Origin: Symbiodinium natans | Taxonomy: Eukaryota > Sar > Dinophyceae > Suessiales > Symbiodiniaceae | Direction: 5' to 3' | NCBI GenBank assembly: GCA_905221605.1 | Contig: CAJNDS010002729.1 | Coordinates: forward strand, 196,187-260,186 | DNA: 64,000 nt | Part shown: piece after piece, positions 31,980-63,158 of the stretch | How positions within the stretch are numbered: the first letter of the stretch is position 1 | How the letters are laid out: each line of letters opens with the position of its first letter | Notes under the pieces: model-generated | Told to the model about the DNA's origin: nothing | Database searches by the model: none | Seen by the model: the letters and a program-made list of their open reading frames with translations, nothing else | Translations under genes and position numbers: made by a program

Positions 31980-32352
31980 AAGAAGATCAACCTGACATAG
32001 AAGGGTCCAACTGCGGCCAGCATCCCTGACCACTGCGAGTACGTGTCCGTGTCTGCACATGCCAGCGGCGTGCGCAGATCTGGAGCTGCCGATCATGAAC
32101 CACAGGAATCAGAAGAGTAGTTTAGGGTTGAGGGTTTAGGGTTTAGGGTTTAGGGTTTAGGGTTTAGGGTTTAGGGTTTAGGGTTTAGGGTTTCTCGGCG
32201 ACCTCCAAGATGTCATCACCCGCAGTGAGCATCACGGCGCGACCATCGCGACCATGATGGGGAGTCGGTTTATCCATGGCATCCGTGAGAAGGTGGAGAT
32301 TTGGGAGAAGCGGGTCAACCAGGCAGCTGATGTGATAGACGAGTGGTACACT

Positions 32353-32455
32353 GCTCCTTAGGCATTCTTCAGAATGGTTTTAAATTCTTGGGTATACTAA
32401 GTCCTAAGAAGCAGCTAAAATTATGTTTTTTGCTAGGGTTCCAAGTTCAGCATAG
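32353..32455 (+). other. 103-nt GC-AG intron in the dynein relic
   Basis: The exon ends GAGTGGTACACT and the intron begins GCTCCTTAGG. It ends CAGCATAG followed by GTTCAG. The join gives VIDEWYT-VQRAWMYLE, which fits the conserved EW..VQ..WMYLE string of dynein heavy chains. Confidence 0.75.
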
Positions 32456-32755
32456 GTTCAGCGAGCGTGGATGTATTTGGAGAACACCTTCTCGGCAGAG
32501 GACATCCAGAGGCAGGTGCCACAAGAAGCGGCAAAGTTCAAGCAGGTTGACAAGTTCTGGAAGGACCTTTTCCGCAAGGTTCGCCAAAAGGAGAAGTTGC
32601 TCATGGACGCATTCCACATTCCCGGAATTCTTGAGCGACTCAAGTGACTCAAGTGAGCCAGTGACACTCTGGACCACGTCCAACAGCAATTGGAGGCCTA
32701 TTTGGAGACGAAGCGCGCCACCTTTCCGAGGGCTTGGGTTTGTGCGCTTTAGAAG

Positions 32756-34206
32756 TCTTGTGAACGCTATCTTGGGCCTGCACATAGGTCTGGATATAGC
32801 AGCTTCGTAGTGAGTGCGACATAAGTCGCTGCGTGTAGATACAAAGATTGCGAAAAAAGGTTCCAAGATCGGAATGACATCAACCCTAAACCCTGAACCC
32901 TAAACCCTGGAAATTTAGGGCTTGGGGTTTAGGGCTCCTCGAAGGTTTCCTTCGAGACTCCGGCTTTGGGGTGTTTAGGCTTTAGGCCCTAAACCCTAAA
33001 CCCTAGACCTAGACCCTAGACCCTAAACCCTAAACCCTAAACCCTAAACCCTAAACCCTAACCCTGCTAACCCCGTTTTTTGGGATGTAGAAGGCTCGGG
33101 ACCGACACCCCACCCTCTCGCAGCAGAGTTGCCTCAAAGCACTTTCCAACTGTCGGTCTGCGCCCTGCCCCGCCCCTCCGCAATGCCTGCGCCACAGGCC
33201 TGGCATGACGTGGGGGAAGGCTAGCCCTAAACCCTAAACCCTTAACCCTAAACCCTAAACCCTAAACCCTGAACCTAAACCCTCTTCTAGAAGATTTATG
33301 GGCTTGTGAGGGTTTGTTGGGTTTGTCAGGTTTGTAGATGTTGTAGATGTTCTAGATCTATGGCTTCCCCTGGCAATCCGCGTCCTCTTGTCTTGGGTGT
33401 GCGCAGGTGATGTCTGAGAACAACATGGTCCAGGTGCCACGCCTAAACCCTAAACCCTCTGCACCCTCTAGACTCTAAACCCCAAAGCCTTCTAGCTCAC
33501 CCTCTAAAACCCTGCAAGCTCCAGAGACCCTATAAAGCCATAAACGCTAGAAGGCCTATGAGTACAAATCCTATACAACTTGTACAACCTACAAAGCCCA
33601 AAAACCCGACAAACCCTAACCCCAAACCCCTAAACCCCTAAACCCCTAATAAAGCCATAAATTTTGTAAACCCTCTAAACCTTCTAAGCCCTCGAGCCCT
33701 AAACCCAATAAGCAAATACCCTAAGCCCTTAATACCCTCGAGCCTAAGACCTAAAGCCTAGACACATTTCCCAAGACTTAGATTCCCAGCCCTGAACCCT
33801 GCCACAAACACAAAACCCTACCCTGCAGACTATACCTTACACTAAACCCTCCAGCCCCCTGTAACCTGAAAAGCTTGCCCCGAAACTTTCTTCGAGACTT
33901 TCCAAGAACTTCCCTGGACCTGAGCCCTAAACCCTACACCCCAACCCCTAAACCCCTAAACCCCTAAACCCTAAACCCTTTATCCATGTTCCAACTTTCT
34001 GGAGTTTACTCTAGAGGTTTCTTGTTGACAAGGCAAAACCCTAAACCCTAAACCCTAAACCCTAAACCCTAAACCCTAAACCCTAAACCCTAAACCCTAA
34101 ACCCTAAACCCTAAACCCTAAACCCTAAACCCTAAACCCTAAACCCTAAACCCTAAACCCTAAATGAATTTCAAAAAACTCTTGAGCCTGGACTGTTGTC
34201 TGACAG
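32756..34206. other. Repeat-rich stretch, no firm gene
   Basis: Degenerate CCCTAAA-like sequence. One tiny exon-like piece at 33,409-33,429 (VMSENNM, AG|G before, GT after) is too short to support. Confidence 0.4.
34037..34165. repeat. CCCTAAA block, about 18 units
   Basis: Uninterrupted head-to-tail units between two unique segments, just upstream of a candidate exon. Confidence 0.97.
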
Positions 34207-37200
34207 GTGACGGAGACTTGGCAGGACAAGGCCCTGCCCGCAACGGAGTTTAGGATTTAGGGTTGGGATTTAGGGTTTAGGGTTTAGGGAATGTCTGGAT
34301 GTCCGCAGGTCTTAGGCGGTGATTGTCGCCGGGTCTCGGGGGGGGGGGGGGGGGGTATATTGAAGGAGGAGAACCCTTTCATTTTTTTTTGGGGGGGGCG
34401 GGGGGGGGGGCGGGGGGGGGTGGGGGTTCGATAGCATTGCTTGTAGTTGGGACATGCGTATTCATGGATGGGATCCCTGCTTTTGGAAAGACCCGGATTG
34501 GGGAGAGTTCTTAGTTAGACCCTCGGGCTTAGAGAACCCCGTAAGCCCTAAACCCTAAACCCTAAACCCTAAGCCCTAAGCCCTAAGCCCTAAACCCTAA
34601 ACCCTAAGCCCTAAGCCCTAAGCCCTAAGCCCTAAGCCCTAAGCCCTAAACCCTGGCCCTAAACCCTAAACCCTGGACCCGAAGCCTGCAACCTAACACT
34701 CTCAGAGGTTTAGGGTCGATGAACTGTATCGCGCTCTGTGCCCTAAACCCTTATCCTAAGGCCTCGTCATGTTGTTCTGGACCCATGGAGTTTAGGCCAG
34801 GTTTTAGGGTTTAGGGTTTAGGGCTAGGGTTTAGGGTTTAGGTTTTAGGGTTTAGGGTTTAGGCTTTAGGGCTCAGGGTTTAGGGTTTAAGGCTGTTGGT
34901 GCAGGTGAAGGCGGGCTTCGAGCACGGACTCGCCATCGTCCAGGACCGGTGGCTGTTCAAGCAGTCTTCAGAGTCCACAAAACCCTACTCGGTAGGCCCT
35001 TGGGTTTAGGGTTTAGGGTTTAGGGTTTAGGGTTCAGGGTTTAGGGTTCAGGGTTGAGGGTTGAGGGTTTAGGGTTTAGGGTTTGGGGGTTCCCTTCTTG
35101 GGCTTAAGAGGATCATCTTCAAGAATATTGCTCAGAGGGTCTTAAGGGCCATCCTAGCCTAAGACCCCTTCAGGGTTAGAGGGTTTACAGTTTGCAGAAC
35201 CCTAAACCCTAAACCCTAAACCCTAAACCCTAAACCCTAGACCCTAAACCCTAAACCCAAAACCGATAGGCCTTGGGCTGGGCTTATCGTTTATAGGGTG
35301 AGGGGATAAGGGCCTTGAGGATTTCGGGTTTTTACATGTCATTTTTTTCAACACTTAAGAGTCCAAGGCTTACGACCCTCGATTTTTTAAACAAGTTACA
35401 AACATGCAAAATCAGAGACTTAAAGCCCTCCCTAAACCCTGATGCCCTGAACCCTGAAGCCCTAAACCCCCCCCCCCCCCTCAAACCCTCTGAACCTAAA
35501 CCTCTCGTACTATATGTACCCTGTAACCCCAAACCTCTCGGGGGCAATTTCCTTTTTCTCTCTTGGTGGGCAATTGCCATTTCTTAGTGGGCATCTTTTT
35601 CCTCAACACCCTCAACCCTCGCTACACACTCTACGCCCAAGAGACTCTGTACACACCACGTTCTTGTTAAATGCCCTACAACTTCGACCCCTAAACCCTA
35701 GCCCTAAACCCTAGCCCTAAACCCTAAACCCTAAACCCCTACAAAAGCCCCGAAGCCACTAAGCCCGAAACCCTCAACCCGAAGGGTTTAGGGTTAGTAT
35801 TTGTGGGGCAGGAGAAGGCGCAAGCCGGCGCCGTGGCTCGCAGTTAGGGTTTAGGGTTTGGGGTTTGGGGTTTTGGGTTTGGGGTTTGGGGTTTGGGGTT
35901 TAGGGCTAGGACCTAGACAAGGCCCTCATTCCTTTCTTTTAGCGGTCGGGCTGCCTTATAGTCTCCTTTCAACAAAAAAGGGCGTTTTTGTTACTTCGTA
36001 GGTTGCTCTTGGGTCTAGGCTTGCAAAGTTTTATGCAGGAACCCTACAGACCCTAAACACTGACCTGAGGGCTGTTAGGAGCCCTGAACCCTAACACTAA
36101 AGCTCCTTAGCTTCAGAGGCTTCAGGGATTAAGCATGATTAAGCCTAAGCCCTAGACTTAAGCCCTAAACTTAAACGTTCAACCTTAAACCTTAAACCCT
36201 TAAGTTACTAAAACCTAAACCCTAAACTTTGAAATTAGGCCTACGAAACCTGCTACCTAGACCCTGTAGGGTTTCGGGATTTCCGGGTCGTGCTCTGGAT
36301 GTTAGATCTCATCTCATCAACCTGCTCTAAGATGCACCCTGCACCCTAAACCCTAAACCCTGAACCCTATTCTTCCATAAACCCCACAACCCTGCACCCG
36401 CCGCATGATTCCCTAAAGCCTAAACCTTGATGCCGAAATCAAACGCCTCGCAGCGCGACAGACCTGAAGCCGTAGTGCGACCAAGCAAGTTTCAAATGCA
36501 AGGATTCCTGAGGGTTTAGGGTTCAGGGTTTAGGGTTTAGGGTTCAGCATTCAGGTTTAGGGTTCAGGCTTCAGGTTTAGGGTTCAGGGTTCAGGGTTCA
36601 GGGTTTAGGGTTTAGGGTTTAGGGTTTCGGGTTGGATAGCCCTAAACCCTAAACCCTGAAACACCAAGGCTACGAGGCCACGCGAGAACGCGTCAGCACG
36701 GCACGAGCAGGACAGGAGCTCTTGGACAAAGGCGGGGGGGGGGGGGGGGGGTTTAGGGTTTAGGGTTTAGGGTTTAGGGTTTAGGGTTTAGGGTTTAGGG
36801 TTTAGGGTTTAGGCTTTAGGGTACCCTAAACCCTAAACACCCTAACCCTAGCACCCTAACCCCAAGCCCTAAACCCTAAACCGCATCTTAAACTCAGATG
36901 GGCTTCGCGCTGCTCAAGCACTAGACCCTTCAGCGGAAATTAGGGTTTAGGGTTTAGGGTTTAGGCTTTAGGGTTTAGGGTTTTAAGTGGGGACCCAAGA
37001 GTAACCTAGGAATGAAAAGCGAGCCCTTTTTGGCTTCAAAGGGGCTTTTAAGGGAACCTAAGCCCTGGGTCCCTAGACCACCAAGATGAGGGTTTCCGGG
37101 CTCATGGCGTTTAGAATTGGTTCTGGGTCTGCTAAGGTGCTCCTGCCACGGCTCTGCAGTAAACCCTAAACCCTGCACCCTAAGCCCTAAGCCCTAAACC

Positions 37201-40200
37201 CAAAGCCGTCTGTGTTCGCTATACATCTTTGCAACGATCCTGCCGACAGCGCCGGATACGGTTTAGGGGTTAGGGCCCTAAGTCCTAAGAGCAGCGTCAG
37301 AGGGTGTACCCTAAGCCCTAAACCCTAGCCCTAGCTCCTAACCCTAAAGCCTAAACGCTATGTACCCTAAACCCTAAACCCTAAACCCTAAACCCTAAAC
37401 CCTAAACCCTAAACCCTAAACCCTAAACCCTAAACCCAGCTCGCGGCGCTTTTTTGGCAGCTGAGGGCGGCCATGGCCTTCGCTCACAATCCTAGGCGGT
37501 TTAGGGTTTGCCTGAAAAAACTTAGCGCTGAAGCCTGAAAGCCCTAGATTAAACCCTAAACCCTAAACCCTACTAAGTCCCATTTCACCATGTCACTATG
37601 ACCCTAAAACTAAACCCTGGTGCCCTGAATTTCCCTCAAGAGCTTGAAGCCTCCACCCTATACCCTCATTCCCCCCAAGAAGAGCCTGAAGCCTTAAATT
37701 CCCTCGATTTCCATGGTGTTTAAGGTTTAGGGTTCAGGGTTTGGGGGTTTAGGGTTGAGGGTTTGGGGTTTAGGGTTTGGGGTTTAGGGTTTGGGGTGTA
37801 GGGTTCAGGGTTTAGGATTTGGGGGTAGTTTGCGAGGTGGCTCTGCGGCAGAGGATGCCATCCGCGCCAAGGTCATGTGCAAGGCCCATGTTAGGGGAGT
37901 TTGGGCTTAGGGGGTTGTTTTTTTTTGTGTTTGTTTTTGTTTTTTTTTTTTTTTGGGGGGGGGGGGTTAGGGCTTGGGGATGGTTAGGGTGTAGGGTTTA
38001 GATGGGCTTGGGGCATGTTTGTTTTTTTTTTTTTTTTGGGGGGGGGGGGGGGGGTGGAGCAAGTTTGGGTACAGGGGGCTGGGGTGACCTTTGTTTTTTT
38101 CTGTTTGTTTTGCCGTTTGCCGCGGGGGGGCGGGGGGTGGGGGGTGGGTAGGGTTTAGGGATGTTTAGGGTCTAGGTTTTGTGTCGGGTTCGGGGGACTA
38201 CTTCCTTTTTTGTTTTATCATTTTTTCTGGGGGGGGGGGGGGGGGGGATCAAAACATAGTAGCTCCAAGCCCGACAAGCCCCTAACTACAAAACCCTTGA
38301 CCCGTTTTCTGGTTTAGGGCTTAGGGTTCAGGGTTTAGGGTTTAGGGTTTAGGGTTCCCTTTTTCTCCAAAAGAGTTCGGGCCTAAACCTTCTCAACGGG
38401 GAAGTAGGTGCCCTGCATAGTCCATCATAAGAAATCTGTTTCTGTGACTTCCTCTGAACAGACCCCAAACCCTAGGCCCGAAACCCTAATCCCGAAATCC
38501 TAAACCTTAAGCCCTCAAACCGACACCCTAAACCCTAAACCCTCCTAAACCTCCTAAACCCGAAAAACCCTAAAACCCCTAAACCCTAAACCCTCCCCCT
38601 CCTAAACCCTAAGCCCTAAACCCTAAACCCGGCCTGAGGAAGCTGCGGACCGTGTCAGTCAGGCCAGGCCACTCTAAACCCTAAACCCCACTTGGAGGTT
38701 CAGGGTACTGAGAACCCCAAGTATAGCTGTACTTAAAAGGGTTTAGGGTTTAGGGTTTAGGCTTTAAAGTCCCCTAAGTCCCCTGAGTCCTCTAAGTAGG
38801 TTACAAGTAGACTTATAACTGGGGTTATACGTACCCATGAACTGAACCTCCAAGTAGACCTTGTTTGCTTCTTTTTCCTGGCTGTAGTCTAGGGTGTTTA
38901 ACCTTGGACCCTTAAGGTTGTACCCTTGGGTTTTGTGAACCCTTTTGGGATAATGAGGCCGTATAGGAAGGAGCATATTAAGGGGAACCTTTAGGGGTAC
39001 AACCTTAAGGGTACGAGTCTTCATGCCTTGATATAGGGGTGGTAGGAGTCGGGGAGTGCAGGGGTTTAGGGCTTTGGGGTTTGGTTCAGGCGTGATATTA
39101 GGTGTCTGGGTTTGGGCCGGTCTCCCTGTAAATTTCCAGTACGCAAACATCGCTTTTTTTGCCATTGCCAGGGGGCATATTGCGAGTTTAGGATTTAGAG
39201 TTTAGGATTCGCACCGAATCCCTAAACCTGCAACTTACATAAAGCTCCCTCTCATAGGCAGGCTTGGCATTCCTTGCGTTCAGATTTTGCTCTTGTGTTT
39301 TCAAGGAGTACGTTTCGGGTTTTGGGTTCGGGTTCCCTAAACCCTAAACCCTAAGCCCTAAGCCCTAAACCCTAAACCCTAAACCCTAAACGGTTTAGGA
39401 TTTAGGGTTGACCAGGTCACTAGCGAGGCATACGCCGCGAAGACGGCGTTGGAGGCCATGGGCCCAGGCTCTATACGTTCTAAGCCTAATACTTACCCTA
39501 AACTCTAGACCCTAGAAACCCTATAAGCCCTCTAAGCTAAGTTAGACGCTAATCCTCTAAACCCTATAAATCCTCAACCCCACGTTGTGTTTTGTCGCCA
39601 GAGACACTGAAAGGTCCACAGCATGCATGAAGTACTTGGCCACCACCAGACTTTTTGAACGTAGGGGGTTTAGGGTTTAGGGTTTAGGGTTTAGGGTTTA
39701 GGGTCGGCACTATAGGGCCGCCTCGTTGATTTTTTTCACTATCGGATGGTCTGGGTACCATGCTGCTGACTCAGGAACAGAATGAGACTGGAAACCCTAA
39801 ACCCTAAAAATCTATACCCTAAACCCTAAGCCCCCTTTGTTGCAAGACCCTCACTCCTACTTGGAGAGGAGGCTTTCGAAGACCCTAACATAGTCCAGAG
39901 AGGTGCGGGAAGCTCCGCCGAGTTAGGGTTCCTGTATCCCCCTTCAGACATATGTTTATTTTGATTATGTAAAACCCTTAAACCCTAAACCCTAAACCCT
40001 AAACCCTAAACCCAAGAGGATATTTAAAAAATATATTTGTTTTTTGAGGTTCTAAGGGGAGGATAGGTTCAGGGTTCCGGGGTTCCGGGTTCCAGGGTTC
40101 CAGGGTTTTTGGCTTTAGGGTTTCAGGGTGTAGGGTTCCTTCCAGGGTTCCAGGGTTCCAGGGTTCCAGGGTTCCGGGGTTCCAGGGTTCCAGGGTTCCA

Positions 40201-40425
40201 GGGTTTAGGGTTTCGGGTTTTAGGGTTGAGGGTTTTAGGGTTTAGGGTTGAGGGTTGAGGGTTTTCAGGCAGTAGGGTTGAAGACAGCAACCCCTAAACC
40301 CTACGCCCCTGTAGCCCATTGCACTCTGCGGGGTCGCAGGAGTCAAAGTACCTCTAGCTTGGACCCCGAAGGTTGCCCTTGGGTGTGGGTTTAGGGTTTA
40401 GGGTTTAGGGTTTAGGGTTTAGGGT

Positions 40426-40520
<95 letters not shown>

Positions 40521-40844
40521 GTGTTAAAGATTCCTGGATCTTTGAGGTAGTATCAGGGCCATATTCGGAGTGTGCTCTTCGGGACCTTTTTCAAGATCCT
40601 TAAGGTAGTATAGGGGCCACATTAGGAGTATGCTATAAGGGACCCTTCTGAAACGTCCTTAGGGTTACGAGTCTTAAGAAAACCCCCAAGCCCTAAACCC
40701 TGTAAACCTCTAAACCCTAAGCTTTTTATAGGACGAGACCCTAAACCCTAAGCCCTAAACCCTAAACCCTAAACCCTCTCCCCTTGAAGGAGACGGCTCG
40801 TCTGCTGCGTTCTGCCCAAAGCTCCTCGGAGAACCTCCCAGAAG
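34207..40844 (+). CDS. Unrecognised multi-exon gene, seven candidate exons
   Basis: Seven short non-repeat islands are open in one frame and bounded by AG|G on the left and GC on the right, the pattern seen in GAPDH. They are 34207-34230 (VTETWQDK), 34905-34960 (VKAGFEHGLAIVQDRWLF), 36669-36731 (GYEATRERVSTARAGQELL...), 37837-37883 (GSAAEDAIRAKVMCK), 38639-38662 (EAADRVSQ), 39416-39467 (VTSEAYAAKTALEAMGP) and 40790-40844 (ETARLLRSAQSSSENLPE). The peptides are Ala/Glu/Arg-rich and probably helical. Phases agree between 37,837, 38,639 and 39,416; the rest need further exons I could not place (candidates near 35,813 and 39,620). I do not recognise the family. Since I chose islands by their borders, the pattern is partly selected. 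Confidence 0.4.
34339..34425. repeat. Poly-G runs
   Basis: Several G runs of 8-18 bases in an intron-like segment. Similar T-then-G runs occur at 37,917-38,060 and 38,229-38,247, with single G runs at 36,735-36,752 and 44,240-44,250. They are plausible quadruplex formers and also likely sequencing trouble spots. Confidence 0.8.
35955..36022. repeat. Interspersed short family, three copies
   Basis: This segment (AACAAAAAAGGGCG, then CGTAGGTTGCTCTTGGGTCTA) resembles 47,325-47,395 (CAAGAAAAAAGGGCACCC, then CCTAGGTTACTCTTGTGTCTA). It also resembles, inverted, 36,990-37,045 (GGGACCCAAGAGTAACCTAG, then GAGCCCTTTTT). The two outer copies lie in intron-like sequence and GAPDH intron 6. It is probably an old short mobile element. 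Confidence 0.6.
38908..39012. mobile_element. 105-bp inverted-repeat element
   Basis: Perfect 18-bp inverted repeats: ACCCTTAAGGTTGTACCC at 38908-38925 and its complement at 38995-39012. The interior is unique. It belongs to a family with related segments at 56,302-56,480, 40,545-40,680 and probably 52,810-52,925. The CTTAAG/TTGTAC core is shared with the first of these. Confidence 0.85.
40424..40519. repeat. TTGAGGG variant array
   Basis: About 14 head-to-tail TTGAGGG units directly continuing a short TTTAGGG block at 40,387-40,423. Confidence 0.95.
40545..40680. repeat. Tandem pair of about 63 bp, element-related
   Basis: GATCTTTGAGGTAGTATCAG... is followed by GATCCTTAAGGTAGTATAGG... with the same continuation (GGGCCATATTCGGAGT against GGGCCACATTAGGAGT). 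The same GGGCCACA.T.GGAGTA string occurs in the element at 56,302. Confidence 0.75.
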
Positions 40845-41250
40845 GCCATCGCGTGCCACGCCACACGGGGTTTAGGGTTTAGGGTTTAGGGTTTGGGGTC
40901 TATAAACTCCAAGCAAGCAAGACAGAACCCTCTTCAACGCTTCTTTCCCCCCAGCATCCTTGCCGACAGGGTATGTTTCTCCATCGTTTCCTTCGCACTA
41001 ACCACCCCAAGGCCAGACCCCGCGCATAGTAGATTCGAGTAATGTAGGGGTCGGAATAATTGCTAACGGGATTCCCTATGGTCCCTTTGTACTTACACCA
41101 TAATAAGCCCCCCGAAACTCTATTCTAATTATTCAGGCCTTTATTTGCATTGTGGAGAAAGCCCCCGGGTACGGTTTTTCGGGCTGACTATGGGGCCGAA
41201 ACCTTTGCAAAGTCGGGGTGGTTTGAGGTTTTGGGGCAAAATCATCCTTG

Positions 41251-41355
41251 TTTGGGATGTTCCCCCTTATACTAACAGTCCTTAATGGGGATGTATCGTA
41301 CCCCGCTATTTTCATCCCTACTAAGGAGCGTCAGTCTAAGGGGGAGCATCCCAAA
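41251..41355. mobile_element. 105-bp inverted-repeat element just upstream of GAPDH
   Basis: TTTGGGATGTTCCCCC at 41251-41266 is inverted at 41340-41355 as GGGGGAGCATCCCAAA, one mismatch in 16. A related copy lies at 42,449-42,530. Confidence 0.85.
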
Positions 41356-41492
41356 TCCCATTGTGTTCGTGGGCCTAAACCCTAAACCCTAAACCCTAAA
41401 CCCTAAACCCTAAACCCTAAACCCCAAACCCCGCAGCTCATTTTGAGAGCCCTTCGCCAGCCCCCTCCATTTGCTTCACGGGTCGTGTCGCC

Positions 41493-61431
<19,939 letters not shown>

Positions 61432-63158
61432 GCCACAAGCAACTGTTGCTGGGCTTCTTGTGGATAGGGCTGCAATGTTACGATGAGGCGTCCTGGGTGT
61501 TTCGGGTTTAGGCTTCGGGTTCAGGGCCTCCCCCTTGGGGGGATACTTCGGTATGGAAAATGTATATATGCATGTATATATATATATATATATATATATC
61601 GGGGTATATATATATGTATATATATATATATGTATACTAGGGTGTTTTATAGGAAAGCCCGTGCATTGCCATGATGATCGCCGGGGTGATGGGGTATGGG
61701 TAGGGTACACATGCCCCGCCTGGGTACCCTAAATCAAGCCTGAGAAAGAATCCCTGCAACCCTAAACCCTACACCCTAGACCCTAATCTCTGGGGTTTTA
61801 GGGTTTTTAGTTTAGGCGTGGAGCTACGGTATTTTGTTTGGACAAATTTGGGAGGGAGGGAGGGAGGGGGAGGAATTTCTCCGGGGATTAGACCCTTAAA
61901 CATCCCTAAACCCTAAACCCTAAACCTAGAGTCTGGGACTTTGATGTCGATGGTTTCACATGTATGGGTTTTCAAGACTCCAGGGGTTCGGGGTGTAGGG
62001 TTTTTGTGAACTAGGGCTCAGGGTTTAGGGTGTAGGGTTTCGGGTTTAGGGTTTTGGTTTTTTGGGGCTTCGGGCATGTTTGCGGGTTGCAGGGCTTGCA
62101 GGTCTCAGGGGCTCTTGGGCTGTGAGGGCTTGTTTAGGGCTTTACGGCTCTGGGGTGTCGGGGCTTTTTAGGATTTGAAAGCCTAAGCCCCTAAAAACAC
62201 CCTAAAACCTAACCCTGAAACCCTAAAACCCTGAAACCCTGAAACCCTGAAACCCTAAACCCTAAACCCTAAACCCTACATGCCCTGAATCGCCAAGCCC
62301 TGGTCCTGAAGCCCCTTGAATTCCCTAGGTCTTCCCGTGGGCCCTCTCTCCCTTGTTGGGGTCTTCGCTTCGCTTATATACGACTACCCAATTCCTAGGT
62401 GAAAAAAGGGGGACCCTTAAAAGGGAACCCCTTCTTAACCCTCTTCTGGCTCTCTTAACAAGGGACCCTATTCAGAGGGTCTATATCCCCAAGGGTCCCC
62501 CTCATCCTATCCCCTACCAATACCAAAAAGGAAGCCCTTATCAATCCTACCCTAAGGGTCCATGTACCTTATTATTATACACTTGGGCCCCAAAGTGCCG
62601 AAATAAGAAGTACTGTACGGGCCAAGTCTTCCATATTTGGGTACATGGACCCTTAGGGCTAGGTTGCCGGGGATCCTCGTTCCCTAAGACTTTTTTCCGG
62701 CGGGCGTAAACCGTGCACTCGCCGGAGGACGTTTCTGGCTTCACCTAGCACTAGGACTTTGTCATAGGGGGGGGGGGATAACATTTTACATGTTTAAGGG
62801 TACTTAAGCAGGAATACAACTGTACCTTTTAGTACTATCGCAACAGTGGCTTAGTAATTTAGAAGAAGCCACCCGCACTGTTCCATCTTCTCCCTGGTTC
62901 TGAGTACTGTAGGGAATGGCGAAATTCCCTACATAATCCTTCAAGGGGAAATATAGGGGGATATTACCTCATTCTCATTCCCTCATTCCCTACTAAAGCA
63001 GGCACAACCAGGAAGCGTCTGGTCAAAGTAAGCAAGACAGGCAGATGAAATGAGCTAGCAACAGGTTAGTGAGGCTTGACGATAGGAAGGAGGCCACAAC
63101 GGGATCACAAATACCTAAACCCTAAACCCTAAACCCCTCAACCCTAAACCCTACTGTC
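61432..63158. other. Intergenic between GAPDH and the RCC1 gene
   Basis: A TA dinucleotide tract at 61,561-61,640, degenerate CCCTAAA-like sequence, an inverted-repeat element at 62,550, and a unique segment at 62,760-63,110. No gene is recognised. Confidence 0.5.
62550..62658. mobile_element. 109-bp inverted-repeat element
   Basis: CCCTAAGGGTCCATGTACC at 62550-62568 is perfectly inverted at 62640-62658 (19 of 19). The interior is unique. Confidence 0.88.

Larger units (their letters stand above)
30557..32755 (+). pseudogene. Dynein heavy chain, N-terminal tail/linker region, decayed
   Basis: Axonemal dynein heavy chains are the ATPase motors of the flagellum; this part is the tail and linker. 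Segments in family order: SKAKLLYASRTETEHFAP (30,570-30,650); FRVLQSINFFK (about 30,765-30,800); RQRLSRGCFFAKPMQ (about 30,870); EVEQLYSLIRKYQVRMP (31,145-31,195); KTRKVFDDKLKLW (about 31,505); FVEVDVESMNN then TAA then VMASYKTANGL (31,584-31,710); IREKVEIWEKRVNQAADV (to 32,352); VQRAWMYLENTFSAEDIQ (from 32,456); DHVQQQLEAYLETKRATFPR (to about 32,735). The order and spacing fit the family, WMYLE and YLETKR being hallmark strings. Breaks: at least three frame changes before 31,300, the TAA at about 31,618, and two TGA codons near 32,645. Telomere-type blocks and a TIR element interrupt it. Confidence 0.8.
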
